From NCBI GenBank assembly GCA_903884435.1, contig CAISEY010000014.1, positions 1-33,510 on the forward strand: 33,510 bases of DNA. The letters are read 5' to 3'. A program made the translations under genes and the position numbers. The notes under the pieces were generated by a model. The model did no database searches. It saw nothing but the letters and a program-made list of their open reading frames with translations, and was not told the DNA's origin. Below, piece by piece: positions 30,674 through 33,510 of this stretch. This DNA is from an uncultured Hyphomicrobiales bacterium (GTDB lineage: Bacteria > Pseudomonadota > Alphaproteobacteria > Rhizobiales > Beijerinckiaceae). The first letter of the stretch is position 1; every line of letters starts with the position of its first letter.

Positions 30674-33478
30674 TCAAACGAAGGTCATCGTCGCGCCGGT
30701 CACGGTCGCCAACGTCGTGTTTTTGAACGTGATCGTCTCGCCCTGGTCGGCGAAGACGGTGTCCGCGCCCGATTGCGTCATGTGCGAGGCCGCCGCCGCG
30801 GAATTCGCGTAGCCGAAGCCCGTGAGGTTGAGAATGTCCCAGCTTTCGAAGCCGTAGATCGTGTCGCTGCCAACCGCTGATTTGTCGAACTGGAACACGT
30901 CCGCGCCGCGTCCGCCAAACAACACGTCGTCGCCCGCGCCGCCGTTCAGGGTGTCCGCCCAGTTGGTCATAACGGTTTGCATGAAAGTCCGGAGCGGCGC
31001 GGCGGTGTTGTTCTTGTATTCGTCGCTTTCCGAGAAGCCCGTCACCACGTCCTGGCGGCTCATTCCGCCCGCCATCAGCGCCAGCCAGCCGTTGAGACCG
31101 CCGGAATCCGGGCCGCGCTTCAGCACGTTGTTGTAGAGCAGCGTCACGAAATCCGAATTGTTCTTTCCGCCATAGGCGGACTGGAATTCGGCTGAGTTGA
31201 TGAAGCCGCTGGCGATGCCCGAAAGCGTCTGCCCGCCCGCGAGGATGTCCACCCAGCCGCCGAAACCGGCGGAATCCGGCTGCCGGTTGAGCGTCGCGCC
31301 GTAGAGTCGGAACACCTGGCCGAAGAAGGCGGCGTCGAGCTGCGACGTGGCGAAGGCGCCGGTCTGCGCGTCGGTATTGCCTTTGTACTCGTCGCTGTTG
31401 GAGAAGCCGGTGACGACGCCGGAGCGCGACAGGCCACCGTTCATCAGCGCCAGCCAGCCATTGAGGCCGCCGGAATCGGGCGCGCGTTTGAGCACGTTGT
31501 TGTAGAGCAGCGTGACGAAGCCGGTGTTGTCGAGAGCGCCATAGGCGGCCTGGAACTCCGCCGAATTGACGAACCCCTGGGCGATGGAGTCGAGGCTCAT
31601 GCCGCCGTTCATGAAGCCTACCCAGCCATTGAGGCCGGCGACGTCGGGCTGCCGGTTCAGCGTCGCGCCGTAGAGGCGGAAGATGGTCTTCTGCGCGTCG
31701 GACAGCGCGAGATCGTCGCCGCCCTGGACGGTGTCCTGGGCGCCGTCGGTGGAGAGCATGTTCGCCGAGAGGTTCCCGATGACGTTGTCCCCGCTGCTCG
31801 TGCCGATCACGCCCTCGATCGAGGTGAACGTGTCGGTTCCGCCGAGGCCGTTGGTCGCGGTTCCCTTCGCGAGGTTCACGACGACGCCGCTCGCCGTCAA
31901 CCCGTCCTGGGCGGCGACGGTCGCGTCGAAACTGTAATCGAGAAAGTCCATGCCGAGGCCGCCAGAGATGGTGGTGTTGCCGCCGAGGCCCTGGAACGTG
32001 TCGCCGAAATCGTCGCCGACGAACACGTCATTGCCCGTGTCGGTTCCGCGCACCTTGTGGATATTGAACAATTTATCGGTGTTGCCGAAGCCGTCGATGG
32101 CGACGCCGGTGCGCAGATTGACGTTGACCGCGCCATTTCCGCCGCTGTTGCCGTCGCGGTCGTAACGCAGGATCACGTTGGCGGCTCCGGCGCCGCCATC
32201 GAGCGTGTCGTTGCCAGCGCCGCCGATGATTTGCGTCGTCGTCGCGCCGCCCACGATCGAATCCGCGTTCATCGTGCCTTCGATTCCCTCGATGCCCGAG
32301 AACGTGTCGGTCCCGCCCCAGGGGTCGAGCACCGTGCCCGAGCCCATGTTGATCACCAGCCCGTTCGAGCCGGTATAGTCCGAGTATGACAGGCGATCGT
32401 TGGTCGCGGAGCCGCCGGCAATGACGTCGTTGCCGCTGCCCGGACGGAAGTACGTCCCCTGCGTGCCGCCCGCGAGCGTGTCGTTGCCGGCCTCGCCGTA
32501 GAGGTTATAGAGCTTCCCCAGAATGCCGAGGGGCGTGTTGCTGCTGGTCAGCGAATCGCCGCCGCTGGTGCCGATGACCTCCTCGATGGAGGTGAACTTG
32601 TCGGTCGCCCCGAAGCCGTCGGTCGCGGTCCCGGTTCCGAGGTTTACCGTCACCGCGCCGGTTCCGCCCGAATAATTCGCGTCTCTCGAATAGTCCACGA
32701 TGTCGTAGCCAGAGCCGCCGGTGAACGTGTCGGCGCCGCCGAGGCCGCGGAATTCCACGCCGGAACCATCCGCTGTCATGGAATCGGCGATCTGGGTGCC
32801 GACGAGGCGGTTGACCGTGCCCGTCCAGGTATCGGTTCCGCCCCAGGGATCCGTGACCGACTTCGTGTTCAGATTGATGTTGAGCCCGGTCACGAGCGGC
32901 GTCGTCGAATAGGTGTCGTCATAGGCGAGCGTCAGGAATCCGCCGCCGGCGTAGTTGATCGCATCGTTTCCCGGCCCGAGGCGGACATAGCCGCCGGTGG
33001 AAGCGACATTGACGGTGTCGTTGCCCTTCGTGGCGTCCACCTGGGCGCCGCCGTTGACGTTGATCGTGTCGTCCCCGGCGAAAATATAGCCATAGGCCGG
33101 ATTCTTGCCGCCGCCAGCGCCGAAAAGGTTGGTCGCGAAAGTCGCCGCGCTGTTGTTGGTCAGGCCCGTGATCGTGGCCACCGGGTTGCTCAGCGTCGTG
33201 TCGCTGGCCTGGTAAAGGCCGATCGAGGTAATCGTGCCGCCGTTCGCGCGTCCCGAGGCGTCGTAGGTGAAGCCGGTCCCGTTCAGGACCAGAATGAGGC
33301 CGGTTGCGTTGGTGTTGGCGGGGTTTTGCAGGGACCAGCGCGTCGCGGTGGAGGCGAAGGCGCCGGAGGAGATCCGCGTGCTGCTGGCGTTGAACACATC
33401 GTCGTCGTTGATGAAGTTCAGCGATCCAGACGAGCCGACGAAACCGGTTGGCACATAGTTGATTGTGTACACAGCCAT
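30674..33478 (-). CDS. Large RTX-type secreted protein with duplicated DUF4214 region
   Basis: A 934-residue acidic, Gly/Asp/Asn/Thr-rich protein without a Sec signal peptide, consistent with type I secretion via its C-terminus. Order: N-terminal part (1-130); five copies of a module with the pattern V/I-N-L...GT..D..GGTDTF..IEG..GT (starting near 201, 278, 375, 453 and 534) interspersed with RTX-like GGAGNDTLDGG calcium-binding motifs; two tandem DUF4214 units (about 598-699 and 722-822) that are nearly identical; then a last RTX block NGGAGDDVLFGGRGADVFQF (845-864) and a hydrophobic end, TGATMTFV. ATG 33478 has AAGGAGAG just upstream. No hlyB/hlyD-type secretion genes are in the window. Role in surface or matrix is inferred. 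Confidence 0.9.
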   Translation of the reverse strand: MAVYTINYVPTGFVGSSGSLNFINDDDVFNASSTRISSGAFASTATRWSLQNPANTNATGLILVLNGTGFTYDASGRANGGTITSIGLYQASDTTLSNPVATITGLTNNSAATFATNLFGAGGGKNPAYGYIFAGDDTINVNGGAQVDATKGNDTVNVASTGGYVRLGPGNDAINYAGGGFLTLAYDDTYSTTPLVTGLNINLNTKSVTDPWGGTDTWTGTVNRLVGTQIADSMTADGSGVEFRGLGGADTFTGGSGYDIVDYSRDANYSGGTGAVTVNLGTGTATDGFGATDKFTSIEEVIGTSGGDSLTSSNTPLGILGKLYNLYGEAGNDTLAGGTQGTYFRPGSGNDVIAGGSATNDRLSYSDYTGSNGLVINMGSGTVLDPWGGTDTFSGIEGIEGTMNADSIVGGATTTQIIGGAGNDTLDGGAGAANVILRYDRDGNSGGNGAVNVNLRTGVAIDGFGNTDKLFNIHKVRGTDTGNDVFVGDDFGDTFQGLGGNTTISGGLGMDFLDYSFDATVAAQDGLTASGVVVNLAKGTATNGLGGTDTFTSIEGVIGTSSGDNVIGNLSANMLSTDGAQDTVQGGDDLALSDAQKTIFRLYGATLNRQPDVAGLNGWVGFMNGGMSLDSIAQGFVNSAEFQAAYGALDNTGFVTLLYNNVLKRAPDSGGLNGWLALMNGGLSRSGVVTGFSNSDEYKGNTDAQTGAFATSQLDAAFFGQVFRLYGATLNRQPDSAGFGGWVDILAGGQTLSGIASGFINSAEFQSAYGGKNNSDFVTLLYNNVLKRGPDSGGLNGWLALMAGGMSRQDVVTGFSESDEYKNNTAAPLRTFMQTVMTNWADTLNGGAGDDVLFGGRGADVFQFDKSAVGSDTIYGFESWDILNLTGFGYANSAAAASHMTQSGADTVFADQGETITFKNTTLATVTGATMTFV
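31013..31315 (-). repeat. DUF4214 coding repeat, copy 2
   Basis: Encodes residues about 722-822 of the RTX protein. It shares long identical or near-identical stretches with copy 1 at an offset of exactly 123 codons (369 bases), for example FRLYGATLNRQPD, LLYNNVLKR and PDSGGLNGWLALM. Confidence 0.9.
31382..31687 (-). repeat. DUF4214 coding repeat, copy 1
   Basis: Encodes residues about 598-699 of the RTX protein. Each copy itself contains two related halves (PDVAGLNGWVGFMNGGMS and PDSGGLNGWLALMNGGLS), so the region is a duplicated pair. Confidence 0.9.
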
Positions 33479-33510
33479 GACGCTCTCCTTGGACTTTCCG
33501 GGGCGTTATC

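Noticed and set aside
1-33510. CRISPR arrays, tRNA or rRNA genes, insertion sequences, prophage
   Set aside because: No regularly spaced direct repeats, conserved RNA-gene sequences, transposase, integrase or phage structural genes were seen; the only direct repeats are within the RTX coding region.

Overview
The window is a GC-rich chromosomal segment of an alphaproteobacterium, most likely a Hyphomicrobiales (Rhizobiales) member. The evidence is gene order and gene content: glyA-nrdR-ribD-ribE-ribH-nusB-thiL in one line, DUF3572-dinB next to divK-pleD, an EipB (DUF1849) envelope protein, a cysteine-free rpmG, many GTG/TTG starts, and 1- or 4-base stop/start overlaps. No rRNA, tRNA, CRISPR array, transposase or phage gene was found. 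The species cannot be named from the sequence alone.

Layout. 1-4920: housekeeping cluster for one-carbon metabolism, ribonucleotide reductase control, riboflavin synthesis, antitermination and thiamine pyrophosphate synthesis. It is interrupted between ribE and ribH by a small opposite-strand gene for an exported four-cysteine protein, with an AT-rich region carrying an FNR/FixK-type box. 5063-6094: an unrecognised 343-residue protein with a central glycine/alanine-rich hydrophobic hairpin. 6118-8064: peroxide defence (catalase then Ohr). 8250-12715: an unusual metabolic island with an exported lyase of the fumarase/aspartase superfamily translationally coupled to a tripartite tricarboxylate (TTT/Bug) receptor, a divergent ring-cleavage-type VOC dioxygenase, and a second, closely similar TTT receptor. 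12813-18884: AzlCD amino-acid exporter, ABC solute-binding protein and HIT protein, SanA/DUF218-like protein, FemAB-like (PF04339) acyltransferase and a third TTT receptor.

19172-24743: flavin reductase with a clear terminator, an MFS transporter, a coupled RidA/glycerophosphodiesterase pair, EipB and a flotillin. 24762-28236: Pol IV (dinB) coupled to DUF3572, then the cell-cycle regulators divK and pleD. 28237-28742: a 500-base gap holding a long, nearly perfect hairpin that may be a non-coding RNA. 28743-29813: ribosomal protein L33, then a cupredoxin/CusF-like copper-binding pair. 29823-33478: a Nudix hydrolase and a 934-residue RTX-type secreted protein with five copies of an internal module and a duplicated DUF4214 block.

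Most genes are ordinary and recognisable. The points that deserve a second look are the signal-peptide-bearing lyase coupled to a TTT receptor, the FNR/FixK-type box in the riboflavin cluster, the unknown gene after thiL, and the structured gap after pleD.
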